Positions 44,320 to 54,457 of a DNA stretch of 64,000 bases are shown piece after piece; position 1 is the first letter of the stretch; each line of letters begins with the position of its first letter. Source of the DNA: an uncultured Paracoccaceae bacterium (GTDB lineage Bacteria; Pseudomonadota; Alphaproteobacteria; Rhodobacterales; Rhodobacteraceae); the NCBI GenBank assembly GCA_947487205.1, contig CANKVU010000016.1, positions 1 through 64,000 on the forward strand, in the 5' to 3' direction. A model generated the notes under the pieces. It was not told the origin of the DNA. It ran no database searches and saw nothing but the letters and a program-made list of their open reading frames with translations. Both the position numbers and the translations under genes were made by a program.

Positions 44320-45138
44320 GTGAGCAAAGTCATCGTCGTCACTTCGGGCAAGGGCGGGGTCGGCAAGACGACCTCGGCGGCGGCCCTGTCCGCCGGCCTC
44401 GCCAAGCGGGGGCTCAAGACCTGCGTCATCGATTTCGACGTGGGGCTCAGAAACCTCGACATGATCATGGGCTGCGAGCGGCGCGTGGTGTTCGACTTCA
44501 TCAACGTGATCCAGGGCGACGCCAAGCTGAAACAGGCGCTGATCAAGGACCGCCGGCTGGAGAACCTGTCGATCCTGCCCACGTCCCAGACCCGCGACAA
44601 GGACGCCCTGACCCAGGACGGCGTCGAGCGGGTGCTGAACGAGCTGCGCGAGGAATTCGACTACATCGTCTGCGACAGCCCCGCGGGCATCGAGCGCGGC
44701 GCGCAGATGGCGATGTATTTCGCCGACGAGGCGGTGGTGGTCACCAACCCCGAAGTGTCGTCGGTGCGCGATAGCGACCGGATGCTGGGGCTTCTGAATT
44801 CCAAGACCGCGCGGGCCGAGCGCGGCGACGGCAGCGCGGTGCCCGCGCACCTGCTGCTGACGCGCTACGATCCGAAGCGGATCGAGGATGGCGAGATGAT
44901 GACGGTCGAGGACGTGCTGGAGATCCTGGCGATCCCGCTTCTCGGCGTCATCCCCGAGAGCCCGGCCGTGCTGAAGGCGTCGAACGTGGGCGTGCCGGTG
45001 GTGCTGGGCGACACGTCCCGCGCCGGCACCGCCTACGAGGAGGCCGTGGGCCGGCTGATCGGCGAGCAGTCCGAGGTCCGCATCGAGGCCGAGAGCCGTC
45101 CGGGGCTGTTCCAGCGCCTCTTCAAGAGGACCGCGTAG
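44320..45138 (+). CDS. minD: septum site-determining ATPase MinD
   Basis: A 272-residue ParA-type ATPase with the deviant Walker A GKGGVGKTTS, switch segments VIDFDVGLRNLDMIMG and CDSPAGIERGA, and the C-terminal amphipathic membrane helix PGLFQRLFKRTA. It recruits MinC to the membrane and oscillates with MinE to place the division site. The start is a GTG with GGGAGC upstream. minE begins 2 bp after its stop. Confidence 0.96.
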   Translation: MSKVIVVTSGKGGVGKTTSAAALSAGLAKRGLKTCVIDFDVGLRNLDMIMGCERRVVFDFINVIQGDAKLKQALIKDRRLENLSILPTSQTRDKDALTQDGVERVLNELREEFDYIVCDSPAGIERGAQMAMYFADEAVVVTNPEVSSVRDSDRMLGLLNSKTARAERGDGSAVPAHLLLTRYDPKRIEDGEMMTVEDVLEILAIPLLGVIPESPAVLKASNVGVPVVLGDTSRAGTAYEEAVGRLIGEQSEVRIEAESRPGLFQRLFKRTA

Positions 45139-45140
45139 CC

Positions 45141-45413
45141 ATGTTCGGTTTTTTCAAGAAGCCCAAGAAGGACGGGTCCGGGTCCGCCGCCAAGGAGCGG
45201 CTGCAGATCCTCCTGGCGCACGAGAAGGGATCGGGGCCCAGCCCCGACTACCTCGCGCTGCTGCAGCGCGACATCCTCGAGGCGATCCGCCGGCACGTCC
45301 ATGTCGAGAAGGACGCGGTCGATATCCGCGTCGACCGCGACGACGACCTGTCGAGCCTGGAGATCAACATCGAGCTGCCGAGCCGGGCCATGGCGCAGGC
45401 GCCCGGCACCTGA
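45141..45413 (+). CDS. minE: cell division topological specificity factor MinE
   Basis: A 90-residue protein with the N-terminal membrane-sensing segment MFGFFKKPKK, the MinD-contact helix AKERLQILLAHEKG and the dimerisation domain ending LEINIELPSR. It stimulates MinD ATPase and completes the minCDE operon. It converges with a small secreted protein gene with 2 bp between stops. Confidence 0.95.
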   Translation: MFGFFKKPKKDGSGSAAKERLQILLAHEKGSGPSPDYLALLQRDILEAIRRHVHVEKDAVDIRVDRDDDLSSLEINIELPSRAMAQAPGT

Positions 45414-45415
45414 TC

Positions 45416-45763
45416 TCAGTCGAGGCTGAGATCGGCGGTGTCGCCCCGGCCGCGGTCCGCGATGAAGCGGACCGTGTCGCCACCCAGATAGACGGCCTGG
45501 CAATTGCGCGCCCATTCGCGCGGCCCCCAGGACATCTCGCGGCAGAAGAACCCGTCCTGCCACTCCCACGACCCGGTCACGGGCGCGCCGAAGGCGCTGC
45601 CGGTGATGCGCCCGTCGGGCTGCACCTGCACGGTGATCCCGAGGCGCGACAGGTCGCGCCCCGCCACGGCGTCGAGGAACGCCTGCCGCTCGGCCACGCG
45701 GGCGAGGTCCTGGGCCGCGGCCGGCAGGGCGAGAAGGATCGCGAGGAAGGCCAGTCGGAACAT
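45416..45763 (-). CDS. small secreted protein, function unknown
   Basis: A 115-residue protein with a signal peptide (MFRLAFLAILLALPAAAQ) and a compact beta-rich mature part. GSWEWQDGFFCREMSWG and a second Cys in ARNCQAVYL suggest one disulfide. Proteins like this are sometimes mislabelled dihydrodipicolinate reductase because dapB is next door; nothing in the sequence supports that. It is 27 bp downstream of dapB on the same strand, so cotranscription is likely. Confidence 0.8.
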   Translation of the reverse strand: MFRLAFLAILLALPAAAQDLARVAERQAFLDAVAGRDLSRLGITVQVQPDGRITGSAFGAPVTGSWEWQDGFFCREMSWGPREWARNCQAVYLGGDTVRFIADRGRGDTADLSLD

Positions 45764-45790
45764 GGAACGGGCAGATAGTCCGCGCCCGCC

Positions 45791-46588
45791 TCAGTCGAGG
45801 CCGAGCACGTTCACCATGTCGTAATGGCCCGGCGCGCGGCCCGCCGTCCAGAGCGCGGCGGACAGGGCGCCCTGGGCGAAGAGCGTGCGGTCGGTGGCGC
45901 TGTGGGACAGGGTCAGAACCTCGGACGGGCCGGCGAAATGGACGTGGTGCTCGCCCACGATGCCGCCGCCGCGGATGGCGTGGAAGCCGATATCGCCGGG
46001 ATTGCGCCGGCCCATCCCGTCGCGGCCCCGGTCGGCCACCTCGTCGAGGCGCACGCCGCGGCCCGCCGCCGCCGCCTCGCCCAGCATGAGCGCGGTGCCG
46101 GAGGGGGCGTCGACCTTGCGGTTGTGGTGCGCCTCGACCACCTCGATGTCGTAGGCGACCCCGAGGCTGGCGGCGACGCGCCGGACCAGGGTGGTCAGCA
46201 GGTTCACCCCGAGGCTCATGTTGCCGGCCCGCACGATCACGGCGGCGCGCGCGGCGCGGTCGAGCGCGGCGATGTCGTCCTCCGAAAAACCCGTCGTGCC
46301 GATCACCATGGCGGTGCCGGTCTCGGCGGCCATCCGCGCCAGCGCCACGGTCGCGGCGGGGGCGGTGAAGTCGATCACGCAATCGGCCGATCCCAGCGCC
46401 GCCGCGGGATCGTCGGTGACGGCCAGGCCGCGTTCCGCGCCGCCGAGCGCGGTGCCGAGGTCGGCGCCCGCCCATTCGTGCCCCGGCCGCTCCAGCGCCG
46501 CCGCGAGCGTCACGCGGTCGTCCGCGTCCACCGCCTGCACCAGCATCCGGCCCATCCGGCCCGACACGCCCGTCACCGCGATCCGCAT
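45791..46588 (-). CDS. dapB: 4-hydroxy-tetrahydrodipicolinate reductase
   Basis: A 265-residue enzyme with the Rossmann motif [12 protein letters not shown] at residue 5, [16 protein letters not shown], the catalytic [16 protein letters not shown] (His and Lys) and [12 protein letters not shown]. It makes tetrahydrodipicolinate in the lysine/diaminopimelate pathway, downstream of Asd (20.3 kb). It is divergent from rbfA across about 155 bp. Confidence 0.96.
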   Translation of the reverse strand: MRIAVTGVSGRMGRMLVQAVDADDRVTLAAALERPGHEWAGADLGTALGGAERGLAVTDDPAAALGSADCVIDFTAPAATVALARMAAETGTAMVIGTTGFSEDDIAALDRAARAAVIVRAGNMSLGVNLLTTLVRRVAASLGVAYDIEVVEAHHNRKVDAPSGTALMLGEAAAAGRGVRLDEVADRGRDGMGRRNPGDIGFHAIRGGGIVGEHHVHFAGPSEVLTLSHSATDRTLFAQGALSAALWTAGRAPGHYDMVNVLGLD

Positions 46589-46744
46589 GCTCGTCCCTCC
46601 TCGATCGATGGGACCGGGCTAGCGCGGGCGGCGGGCCGGGGCAACGGGCGGCAAGCGCCCGGGGGCGGTGGCGGGACGGCGGAAACCGCGCGCCGCGCCC
46701 GGGGCCCTGTTGCGCGGGCGCGCGCGAGGCCATAAATCCCGGGC

Positions 46745-47146
46745 ATGGCCAAGAACAGACCCCCTCACGACCGCGGCCCGTCCCAGCGCCAGCTGCGCGT
46801 GGGCGAGCTGATCCGCCGGACCCTGTCGGACGTTCTGAACCAGGGCGACATTCACGATCCCGACCTCAACCGGCTGTCGATCACGGTGAGCGAGGTCCGC
46901 ACCTCACCGGACCTGAAGATCGCGACCGCCTATGTCCTGCCGCTGGGCGGCGGGAACCGGGAGGAGGCGATCCAGTGCCTGGCGCGCAACAAGGGCGAGC
47001 TGAAGCGCGCCTTGTCGAAGCAGACCGAGCTGAAGTTCACGCCCGACCTGCGATTCCTCATCGACGAGACCTTCGACCGGCTCGACGAGACGCGGGAGCT
47101 GTTCGCCCGGGAGGAAGTCCGGCGCGACGTGGACGGCGAGACATGA
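46745..47146 (+). CDS. rbfA: ribosome-binding factor A
   Basis: A 133-residue KH-fold protein with [18 protein letters not shown] at the N-terminus and [18 protein letters not shown] near the end. It binds 16S rRNA during 30S maturation and cold adaptation. Its stop overlaps the next start (ATGA), and truB follows one gene later, a common rbfA-truB pairing. Confidence 0.95.
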   Translation: MAKNRPPHDRGPSQRQLRVGELIRRTLSDVLNQGDIHDPDLNRLSITVSEVRTSPDLKIATAYVLPLGGGNREEAIQCLARNKGELKRALSKQTELKFTPDLRFLIDETFDRLDETRELFAREEVRRDVDGET

Positions 47147-47880
47147 AGACGCTGGCCGCGATCCTGGGGTTCCTGTCCCCCACCCCGGCGGCCGCCGATG
47201 CCAGCCCCTGCGAGGACGTGACCTTCGACGGGGCGACCTTCACCGTCTGCGCCATCGACCCCGCGGCCGAGGAGGTGCGGCTGTTCCTCTATGACCGGGA
47301 GGGGCGGCCCTATGGCAGCTTCCGCGCGGTGAACGAGGCGCTGGCGGCGACGGGGCGGACGCTGGGCGTGGCGATGAACGCGGGGATGTACCATTCCGAC
47401 CGCTCGCCCGTCGGCCTCTATGTCGAGGACGGCGAGCAGGCGATGCGGCTGGTGACATCGGCCGGGCCGGGGAATTTCGGCCTGCTGCCGAACGGCGTGC
47501 TGTGCCTGGAGGAGGCGGGCGCGCGGATCGTCGAATCGCGCGCCTTCGAGGGGGAGGACGGCGCGTGCCGCTTCGCCACGCAATCGGGGCCGATGCTGGT
47601 CCTGGACGGGGCGCTGCATCCGCGGTTCCTGGCGGATTCGGAGTCGACCAACATCCGCAACGGCGTGGGCGTGGACCGGGAGGGGCGGCTGTGGTTCGCG
47701 ATCTCGAACGAGGCAGTGAACTTCGACACGTTCGGGCGGCTGTTCCGCGACCGGCTGGAGACGCCGGACGCGCTCTATCTCGACGGATCGATCTCGCGTC
47801 TCTATGACGCCGTTTCCGGCCGCCACGACGCCGGGTGGCCCATGGGGCCGATCATCGGGACGGTCAAGGAGACGGAGTGA
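47143..47880 (+). CDS. phosphodiester glycosidase family (DUF2233) exported protein
   Basis: A 245-residue protein with a short N-terminal hydrophobic segment ([17 protein letters not shown]) that looks like a signal peptide. The core has [43 protein letters not shown] and [12 protein letters not shown], typical of NAGPA-like phosphodiester glycosidases. Substrate unknown. It is inserted between rbfA and truB with an ATGA overlap on one side and no gap on the other. Confidence 0.88.
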   Translation: MKTLAAILGFLSPTPAAADASPCEDVTFDGATFTVCAIDPAAEEVRLFLYDREGRPYGSFRAVNEALAATGRTLGVAMNAGMYHSDRSPVGLYVEDGEQAMRLVTSAGPGNFGLLPNGVLCLEEAGARIVESRAFEGEDGACRFATQSGPMLVLDGALHPRFLADSESTNIRNGVGVDREGRLWFAISNEAVNFDTFGRLFRDRLETPDALYLDGSISRLYDAVSGRHDAGWPMGPIIGTVKETE

Positions 47881-48789
47881 ATGGGACGCCGCCGCAAGGG
47901 ACGCGACATCTCGGGCTGGATCGTGGTGGACAAGCCCGCCGGCTGGGGCTCCACCGACGTGGTCAACAAGGTCCGCTGGGCGTTCGAGGCGAAGAAGGCG
48001 GGCCATGCGGGCACGCTCGACCCCGACGCCACCGGCTTGCTGGCCGTGGCGCTGGGGGAGGCGACCAAGGTGGTCTCCTCGATCACCGAGGCGCTGAAAT
48101 CCTACGACTTCACCGTGCGCTGGGGCGCGGAGACGGCGACCGACGACGCCTCGGGCGCGGTGCTGAAATCGTCCGACGCCCGGCCGGGCGCGGAGGCGAT
48201 CCGCGCCGCCCTGCCGGGCTATGTCGGCGAGATCATGCAGGTGCCGCCGGCCTATTCCGCCGTCCACGTGAACGGCGCGCGCGCCTACGACCTGGCGCGG
48301 GAGGGCGAGACCCCGGAACTGGCCGCCCGGCCCCTCTATGTCGACGAGATGGAGCTGGTGGAGGTGCCCGACGCGGATCGCGCGATCCTCAGGATGGTGT
48401 GCGGCAAGGGGGGCTACGTGCGGTCCGTGGCGCGCGACCTGGGCCGCGAGCTGGGATGCCTTGGTCATGTGGAGAGCCTGCGCCGGATCTGGTCGGGGCC
48501 CTTCGACCTGGATCAGGCCGTGACCATGGACCGGATCGAGGCGCTGGCGCGGAGCGCGGAGATCGACGAATTGCTGCTGCCGGTGGAGGCGGGGCTCGAC
48601 GATCTGCCGGTCTGCCGGGTGACGGAGATCGCGGCGGCCCGCATCCGCAACGGCAACCCCGCCGAGGTGGTGTCGTCGGAGGCCGAGTTCGGCGACCTGG
48701 CCTGGGCCGCCCACCAGGGCCGTCCGCTGGCGCTGGGACAGTATCGCGCGGGCCATTTCCACCCCAGCCGGGTCCTGAACCTGGCGTGA
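47881..48789 (+). CDS. truB: tRNA pseudouridine-55 synthase
   Basis: A 302-residue enzyme with [20 protein letters not shown], the catalytic Asp in [25 protein letters not shown] and a C-terminal PUA-like part. It makes pseudouridine in the T loop of all tRNAs. It starts immediately after the DUF2233 stop and ends overlapping a DUF1643 gene (GTGA). Confidence 0.96.
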   Translation: MGRRRKGRDISGWIVVDKPAGWGSTDVVNKVRWAFEAKKAGHAGTLDPDATGLLAVALGEATKVVSSITEALKSYDFTVRWGAETATDDASGAVLKSSDARPGAEAIRAALPGYVGEIMQVPPAYSAVHVNGARAYDLAREGETPELAARPLYVDEMELVEVPDADRAILRMVCGKGGYVRSVARDLGRELGCLGHVESLRRIWSGPFDLDQAVTMDRIEALARSAEIDELLLPVEAGLDDLPVCRVTEIAAARIRNGNPAEVVSSEAEFGDLAWAAHQGRPLALGQYRAGHFHPSRVLNLA

Positions 48790-49301
48790 TCGAGCGGACC
48801 CACCTGAAGGGCGACGCGGAGAGCCACGCGGTCTATTCGCCCTGCGAACGCTACCGCTACGAGCTGACGCGGGTCTGGGCGCCGGAACGGGGCCGCGCGC
48901 TCTTCGTCATGCTGAACCCCTCCACCGCGACCGAGATGCAGAACGACCCCACGGTGGAACGCTGCGAGCGGCGGGCGCGGGCGCTCGGGTTCGGGGCGTT
49001 CCGGGTCTGCAACATCTTTGCCTGGCGCGACACCGATCCCAAGGCCATGCGCCGCGCCGCCGACCCGGTGGGGCCCCGGAACGACGCCGCCATCGTCGCG
49101 GGCTGCGACTGGGCCGGCACGGTGGTCTGCGCCTGGGGCAGCCACGGCGCGCATCTGGACCGGGGACGGCAGGTGGAGCGGCTGATGCGCGGGACGGGCG
49201 CGGCCCTGCACCACCTCGGTCTGACCAAGGCGGGGCACCCGAAGCACCCCCTCTATATCGCCTATGCCGAGCAGCCGCGCCCCTGGCCCGCGCCGGGCTA
49301 G
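48786..49301 (+). CDS. DUF1643 family protein
   Basis: A 171-residue soluble protein with [43 protein letters not shown], and a nucleotide-binding-like [16 protein letters not shown]. It ends [11 protein letters not shown]. This matches DUF1643, a uracil-DNA-glycosylase-fold-like family of unknown activity. The GTG start overlaps the truB stop. Confidence 0.88.
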   Translation: MIERTHLKGDAESHAVYSPCERYRYELTRVWAPERGRALFVMLNPSTATEMQNDPTVERCERRARALGFGAFRVCNIFAWRDTDPKAMRRAADPVGPRNDAAIVAGCDWAGTVVCAWGSHGAHLDRGRQVERLMRGTGAALHHLGLTKAGHPKHPLYIAYAEQPRPWPAPG

Positions 49302-49425
49302 GGCGGGTGCGGGATCGTGCGGATCGCCGCGCCGCGGGCGGCGGGCCTGGCGGACCTGCCGTCGCACCGGAAGATCCGCCTCCCTGACCCGGGGAGGAGG
49401 GCTTCGGCGGCCCCCAGCCCGACCC

Positions 49426-50241
49426 TCAGCGCGACAGGAGGAGCGGCAGCGGCGCGGTGTCGAGCATCGCGCGGGTGACGCCGCCCAGCAGGATCTCCCG
49501 CAGGCGGCGGGTGCCGTAGGCGCCCATCACCATCAGGTCGATGCCGGTCTCGGTCGCGTGGGTGCACAGGATCTCGGTCACGCGGGCGCCGCGCCGGGGC
49601 AGTTCCGTCACCTCGGCGGCGATGGCGTGGCGATCGAGCATGACCGCGAGGTCGCGGGCCGAGGCGTCGGTGGCCCGGTCGGGATCGACGGCCAGGATCT
49701 CCACCCGCTCGGCCGCCGCGAGGAGCGGCAGCGCCGCGCGGGCGGCGGCGAGCGCCACGTCGCTGCCGTCCCAGGCGATCGCGATGCGGCGCGGATCGGC
49801 GGCGAAGCTTTCCGGCACCACCAGGAGCGGCACCCGGCTGTTGTAGAGCATCGTCTCCAGGATGGTGTGGAAGGGCACCCGGTCGCTGCCGTCGCGGCGG
49901 GGCAGGATGACGAGGTCGGCGAAGCGCGCGGCGCGGGTCACGTGCCGGGCGGCGTCGGCGGCGGGTTCGGCCCGGCTGGCGACGGACCAGGGGAAATCCT
50001 CGCGCCCGAGGCGGTCGCGCACGCGCGCCTCGGCACGCGAAAGCTCCTCCACCGCCTCCTCGATCAGGCCGGGCCCGGCCACGGGCAGGTCCGGCATCAT
50101 CATGACGGGCGGTTCGAGCTGGATCGCGCTGACGGCCACCACGTCGAGATGCGCCGACCAGGCCCGCGCGCAGGCGATGGCGCCCTCGAGCGCGTCGCCG
50201 TCATCGGGCGCGGCGATGGTGCAGATGGTCTTGTAGGGCAT
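49426..50241 (-). CDS. tandem universal stress protein (two UspA domains)
   Basis: A 271-residue protein with two UspA domains. The first is degenerate (residues 1-145). The second (about 150-271) ends in the ATP-binding pattern MGAYGTRRLREILLGGVTRAMLDTAPLPLLL. An FNR-like palindrome sits 57 bp upstream, so expression may rise under low oxygen. Confidence 0.9.
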   Translation of the reverse strand: MPYKTICTIAAPDDGDALEGAIACARAWSAHLDVVAVSAIQLEPPVMMMPDLPVAGPGLIEEAVEELSRAEARVRDRLGREDFPWSVASRAEPAADAARHVTRAARFADLVILPRRDGSDRVPFHTILETMLYNSRVPLLVVPESFAADPRRIAIAWDGSDVALAAARAALPLLAAAERVEILAVDPDRATDASARDLAVMLDRHAIAAEVTELPRRGARVTEILCTHATETGIDLMVMGAYGTRRLREILLGGVTRAMLDTAPLPLLLSR

Positions 50242-50297
50242 GGCGGCCTCCGTTGCGGCGTCGGCCCACCTCCTATCGCGACGCGGCGGCGCGGGCC

Positions 50298-50311
50298 TTG
50301 ACCCAGATCAA
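50298..50311 (-). promoter_or_regulatory. FNR/FnrL-type binding site upstream of a universal stress gene
   Basis: TTGAC-CCAG-ATCAA on the plus strand (TTGAT-CTGG-GTCAA on the minus strand) differs by one base from the FNR consensus TTGAT-N4-ATCAA. It is about 57 bp upstream of the tandem UspA start, where an activator could work. Oxygen control of usp genes by FnrL is known in relatives; here it is inferred. Confidence 0.6.
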
Positions 50312-50348
50312 ACGGCGGGCGGGCGATGCGGCGCGCTCCGGCGCGGAC

Positions 50349-50383
50349 AAAAAAAACCCCGCGCGTCCCAGGGGACGGCGGGG
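50349..50383 (-). terminator. rho-independent terminator of ccrM
   Basis: On the minus strand a GC-rich hairpin (CCCCGC ... GCGGGG, about 27 bases) is followed directly by eight T residues (plus-strand A run at 50349-50356). It lies about 75 bp after the ccrM stop. Confidence 0.88.
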
Positions 50384-50458
50384 CGAAGTCGTGCCGCGCG
50401 GTCGCGCTCCCGGCAGACGGAGCGCCCGCGTGGTGCGGCACTGGCGGTACATCGGGGA

Positions 50459-51598
<1,140 letters not shown>

Positions 51599-51640
51599 TT
51601 ATGCGGGCAGAATGGTTAAAGCCGTGTGGAGGTTCAAAGC

Positions 51641-52276
51641 CTATTTGACTTCCGCCCCGGCGGAATTGCCTTGCGTCAAGATGTTGTGGATGGGCCGGAA
51701 GGACCTACGATGATGTGGGGTGGCACCGTGGCTTTTCAGTCCCAGCAGGTGTTCGGCCGTGCCGTAGCCCATATTCGTCCGCCACCCGTAATGCGGGTAG
51801 TGTTGCGCGAGCGCCCGCATGTCGCCGTCCCGCCGCACCTTGGCCATGATGGAGGCCGCGGCGATCGACAGCGACAGGCTGTCCCCCTTCACCACCGGTT
51901 CGGCCCGGCAGGGCAGGGTCGCGGGCAGGCGGTTGCCGTCCACCAGCAGGTGGTCCGGCGCCACCGGCAGCGCCGCGACCGCGCGGCACATGGCGAGGAA
52001 GGTCGCCTGGAGGATGTTGAGCCGGTCGATCTCCTCGACGGTGGCCGCGCCGAGGCCGACATGGCCGGCCATCGCGATCTCGCCCGCCAGACGCTCGCGC
52101 GTGGGACCGTCGAGCGCCTTGCTGTCGTCGAGGCCCGCGGGCACCGCGCAGGGAAAGAGCACCACCGCCGCGGCCACGACGGGCCCGGCCAGGGGCCCGC
52201 GCCCGACCTCGTCCACGCCCGCGACGACGCGGGCGCCCTGGGCGTGGCAGCGGGCTTCGTGATGGAAATCGGGCAT
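51641..52276 (-). CDS. rnhB: ribonuclease HII
   Basis: A 211-residue enzyme with [18 protein letters not shown] (two active-site acids), [15 protein letters not shown], the third acid in LLVDGNRLP and [12 protein letters not shown]. It removes ribonucleotides and RNA from RNA-DNA hybrids. The ATG at 52276 starts the family N-terminus. It is upstream of ccrM on the same strand with about 80 bp between. Confidence 0.95.
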   Translation of the reverse strand: MPDFHHEARCHAQGARVVAGVDEVGRGPLAGPVVAAAVVLFPCAVPAGLDDSKALDGPTRERLAGEIAMAGHVGLGAATVEEIDRLNILQATFLAMCRAVAALPVAPDHLLVDGNRLPATLPCRAEPVVKGDSLSLSIAAASIMAKVRRDGDMRALAQHYPHYGWRTNMGYGTAEHLLGLKSHGATPHHRRSFRPIHNILTQGNSAGAEVK

Positions 52277-52751
52277 GGCGGGGGCGGTGATGCCCCGTGC
52301 CGCGACCCGGGGCAAGGGCCGAGTTGGCCCGCACTTGTCCCCACCGGGGCGGGACCGGCGGTGGATCGACGGCACCCCTGTGGGCACTCCGCCAACTATC
52401 TAAGAAACATGTTCTATTTCGATGACCCTTTACCGGCGCGGTGGAGTTCCCTGCGGGACTGTCCCCCGCCTCGGACGGGTTTCCCACCGACTTGTCCACA
52501 GGCGGGGACAACTCGGCCGGCGGGTTCGTCGGGCCTGGCCAAGCCAACTGCGATCGGCGATTCGCGGCCGCGGCACCGCCCGGGGGCGATGCCGCGGCCC
52601 TCGCTACATCCTGTCACTCGTTACGGCTTTCCGCGTGCGGAAAGGTCGATCGGGCGGGCGGGCGCGGGCGCCCCCCGCCGTCCTTTGCCCGACCGACCGC
52701 CCCGGAATGTGCGGGGTGGGGGACGGCCGGCCGGGCGGGAGGGGGCCGCAC
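52277..52751. other. 475-bp intergenic gap with no supported gene
   Basis: No convincing coding frame. An AT-richer patch near 52398-52425 is a plausible rnhB promoter area. A 7-bp hairpin (CTTTCCG, loop CGTG, CGGAAAG) near 52627-52644 without a T run may stop transcripts from the gene on the right. A single TTGTCCACA (52492-52500) resembles a DnaA box but stands alone. Confidence 0.4.
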
Positions 52752-53306
52752 TCAGCGGTGCCGCGCCACCCTCCATCCCTGTTGCCCGAGGCACCGCGCG
52801 GCATAGGCCGTCCGGTAGCGGCCGCCGGACACGACATCGGTGCGGCAATGGCGCGGCAGGCGGCGCAGGTCCACGCCGCTGCGGACGAGGCAGCGCGCCC
52901 CGAACACCCGGTCCGGGCCGTGGCGATTGTCGACCCGGGCGAGACAGTTCCCGGGCAGGATGTCGGCCCGGCGCCAGCCGCGCCCGTCCCGGTACCCATC
53001 GTCGCGCCCGCGCCGGTGGTCGCGGTAATGCCGGTCATCGCGGTAATGTCGGTCGTCCCGGTAATGTCGGTCGTCCCGGTAACGCCGGTGGTCGCGGGCG
53101 CGGCGTTCGTCGTCGCCGTCGTCCCGGTTGAGCCGGTTCAGCGCGAAGCCGAGCGCGCCCAGCGCCGCGATCCCGCCCAAGATCTGACCCGTGTGGTTCG
53201 GCGATTGCTGCGCCGGCGCCACCCGGTAGAGCAGGCGGTCGGCCTGCGCCGCGGGGGCGAGGCCCATCGCGCAGGCCAGCACCGTGGCGGTGATCATGCG
53301 TCTCAT
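52752..53306 (-). CDS. exported protein with YRDDRH repeats
   Basis: A 184-residue protein with a signal peptide (to about residue 22, ACAMGLAPAAQA), a second hydrophobic stretch with GGIAALGALGFAL, then an Arg/Asp/His/Tyr-rich region with three near-identical YRDDRH units. A C-terminal domain has four Cys (NCLARV, ARCLVR, HCRTD, ARCLGQQ). A metal- or polyanion-binding periplasmic role is possible, but the function is unknown. Confidence 0.72.
   Translation of the reverse strand: MRRMITATVLACAMGLAPAAQADRLLYRVAPAQQSPNHTGQILGGIAALGALGFALNRLNRDDGDDERRARDHRRYRDDRHYRDDRHYRDDRHYRDHRRGRDDGYRDGRGWRRADILPGNCLARVDNRHGPDRVFGARCLVRSGVDLRRLPRHCRTDVVSGGRYRTAYAARCLGQQGWRVARHR
53022..53099 (-). repeat. 18-bp tandem repeats coding YRDDRH
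   Basis: About four imperfect copies of an 18-bp unit (core GGTAATGTCGGTCGTCCC on the plus strand) in phase with the codons of the exported protein. Copy number could change by slippage without breaking the frame. Confidence 0.8.
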
Positions 53307-53492
53307 CTCGTGTCTCCCGTCTGGGGGCGTTTCGGCCCGGGGCTCGTGGCGGAAGGGATGGGCGGCGCCGCCCGGACAGGCAATGACGCGCGATTGTCAT
53401 GCGATGACAGCGCGGCCAAGTCGCTGGCGTCATTGACTGACGGCCCGTGGTGGCGTCACCTCGCGGGGACGCCCAAACCGGGGACCCGACCG

Positions 53493-53771
53493 ATGAGACG
53501 CATCCTGACGGCCGCCCTCCTGACCCTGGCCGTGGCCGGTCCGGCCGGCGCGGATTGCTTCGTGGAGTACAAGGCCAAGCGCGACGGCCCCCTGCGGTTG
53601 CATTACGGAATCATCCGGCTGGACGACGGGGCCTGCGGCAATCCCGCGCCGGCGATCTCCCGCCGGATCGGGCGCGACGGGTGGCAGCTTCTGACGGTGA
53701 TGGGCAGGTTGAGCCGCGCCGAGGCGGAACAGAGGAAAGCCGATGCTGGCCCGTATTACCTCCGTTACTGA
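53493..53771 (+). CDS. small exported protein, function unknown
   Basis: A 92-residue protein with a signal peptide (MRRILTAALLTLAVAGPAGA). The mature part (DCFVEYKAKRDGPLRLHYG ... CGNPAPA) has two Cys likely to form a disulfide, and it ends ADAGPYYLRY. The last 29 bases overlap the next gene in another frame, so the two are probably cotranscribed. Confidence 0.75.
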   Translation: MRRILTAALLTLAVAGPAGADCFVEYKAKRDGPLRLHYGIIRLDDGACGNPAPAISRRIGRDGWQLLTVMGRLSRAEAEQRKADAGPYYLRY

Positions 53772-54447
53772 AAGCTCCCGCGGGGTCGGCAGGCTGATCG
53801 CGGCGGGGGTCGCGGGCGTGCTGGCGATCCTGGCGCTGGCCGCGGTGCTGTTGCTGCTGAGCCTGCCGGACGCCAACGCCTTCAACGCGCGGGTGGAGCG
53901 AATTTTCGTCGAAAATTCGGCGTTGACCGATATCGAGTCGATCCGCCTGCTGGAGATCCTGGCCCAGTCCGGCACCGCCTTCTCGGACGTGCTGGCGAGC
54001 TACCGGGTGGTGATCTTCGTGCTGCTCGTCTTCGCCGTGGCGCTGCTGGTGGCGACGCTCGTGTTTCTCGTGGTGCTGGTGGCGCTCTATCGCCGGATGG
54101 GCGAGATCGAGCGATCGGGGATCCGCGTCTCCTCGCTGCTGATCAGCCGGGAGGCGCGCACGGTCCACCTCAACGACATGGAATTCTCGCTGACGCAGGC
54201 CGCGATCGAGACGCTGAGCGTCCTGGCCGAGGCGCGCATGGACGAGGACATCCTGTCGGGCGCCCAGATCGAGGCGATGGTGTCGGGGCGGGACGCGTCG
54301 GATTGCGACGAGGCGGCGGGCGCCACGCGGATCAAGCGGCTGCGCGACGCGCTCGGCAACCAGCTCGTCTCGGAACTCCTGGTGCGGACGGTGGCGCGGC
54401 GCGGCTACATGCTGTCGATCGACAAGGACGTGATCCGCATGATCTGA
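53743..54447 (+). CDS. membrane-anchored winged-helix (OmpR-type) protein
   Basis: A 234-residue protein with two membrane helices (about 18-42 and 85-112) enclosing a roughly 40-residue periplasmic loop. A cytoplasmic part follows. Its end (residues about 190-234: TRIKRLRDALG ... LLVRTVARRGYML) matches the recognition helix and wing of OmpR-type DNA-binding domains. There is no receiver domain or kinase. This is a ToxR/CadC-like idea with reversed order: membrane part first, DNA-binding end last. GAGGAAAG precedes the ATG. Confidence 0.75.
   Translation: MLARITSVTESSRGVGRLIAAGVAGVLAILALAAVLLLLSLPDANAFNARVERIFVENSALTDIESIRLLEILAQSGTAFSDVLASYRVVIFVLLVFAVALLVATLVFLVVLVALYRRMGEIERSGIRVSSLLISREARTVHLNDMEFSLTQAAIETLSVLAEARMDEDILSGAQIEAMVSGRDASDCDEAAGATRIKRLRDALGNQLVSELLVRTVARRGYMLSIDKDVIRMI
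53899..53919. repeat. 21-bp palindrome inside a coding region, variant of the terminator palindrome
   Basis: Arms CGAATTTTCG and CGAAAATTCG around a single T lie within the winged-helix gene, in the codons of the periplasmic loop. It has the same size and design as the identical palindromes at 13996 and 63731 but a different sequence in each arm. It may be chance or a site recognised by the same factor. Confidence 0.4.
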
Positions 54448-54457
54448 GCGGCGCCGC

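Noticed and set aside
41845..44850. 1001-codon minus-strand frame running through minC, minD and rsmB
   Set aside because: Only its last 420 codons (RsmB) are real; the rest is antisense to minC and minD.
52404..52425. GAAACATGTTC as a LexA operator near rnhB
   Set aside because: It does not fit GAAC-N7-GAAC on either strand.
52492..52500. TTGTCCACA as a DnaA box and possible replication origin
   Set aside because: Single copy with no cluster of boxes, no AT-rich unwinding region and no dnaA, parAB or repABC genes nearby.
52441..52806. Plus-strand frame of 121 codons in the gap right of rnhB
   Set aside because: No domain or plausible composition, weak start, and it runs into the antisense of the repeat protein.
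53022..53099. Short direct repeats considered as a CRISPR array
   Set aside because: The unit is 18 bp with no spacers and is in phase with codons of an exported protein; no cas genes are present.
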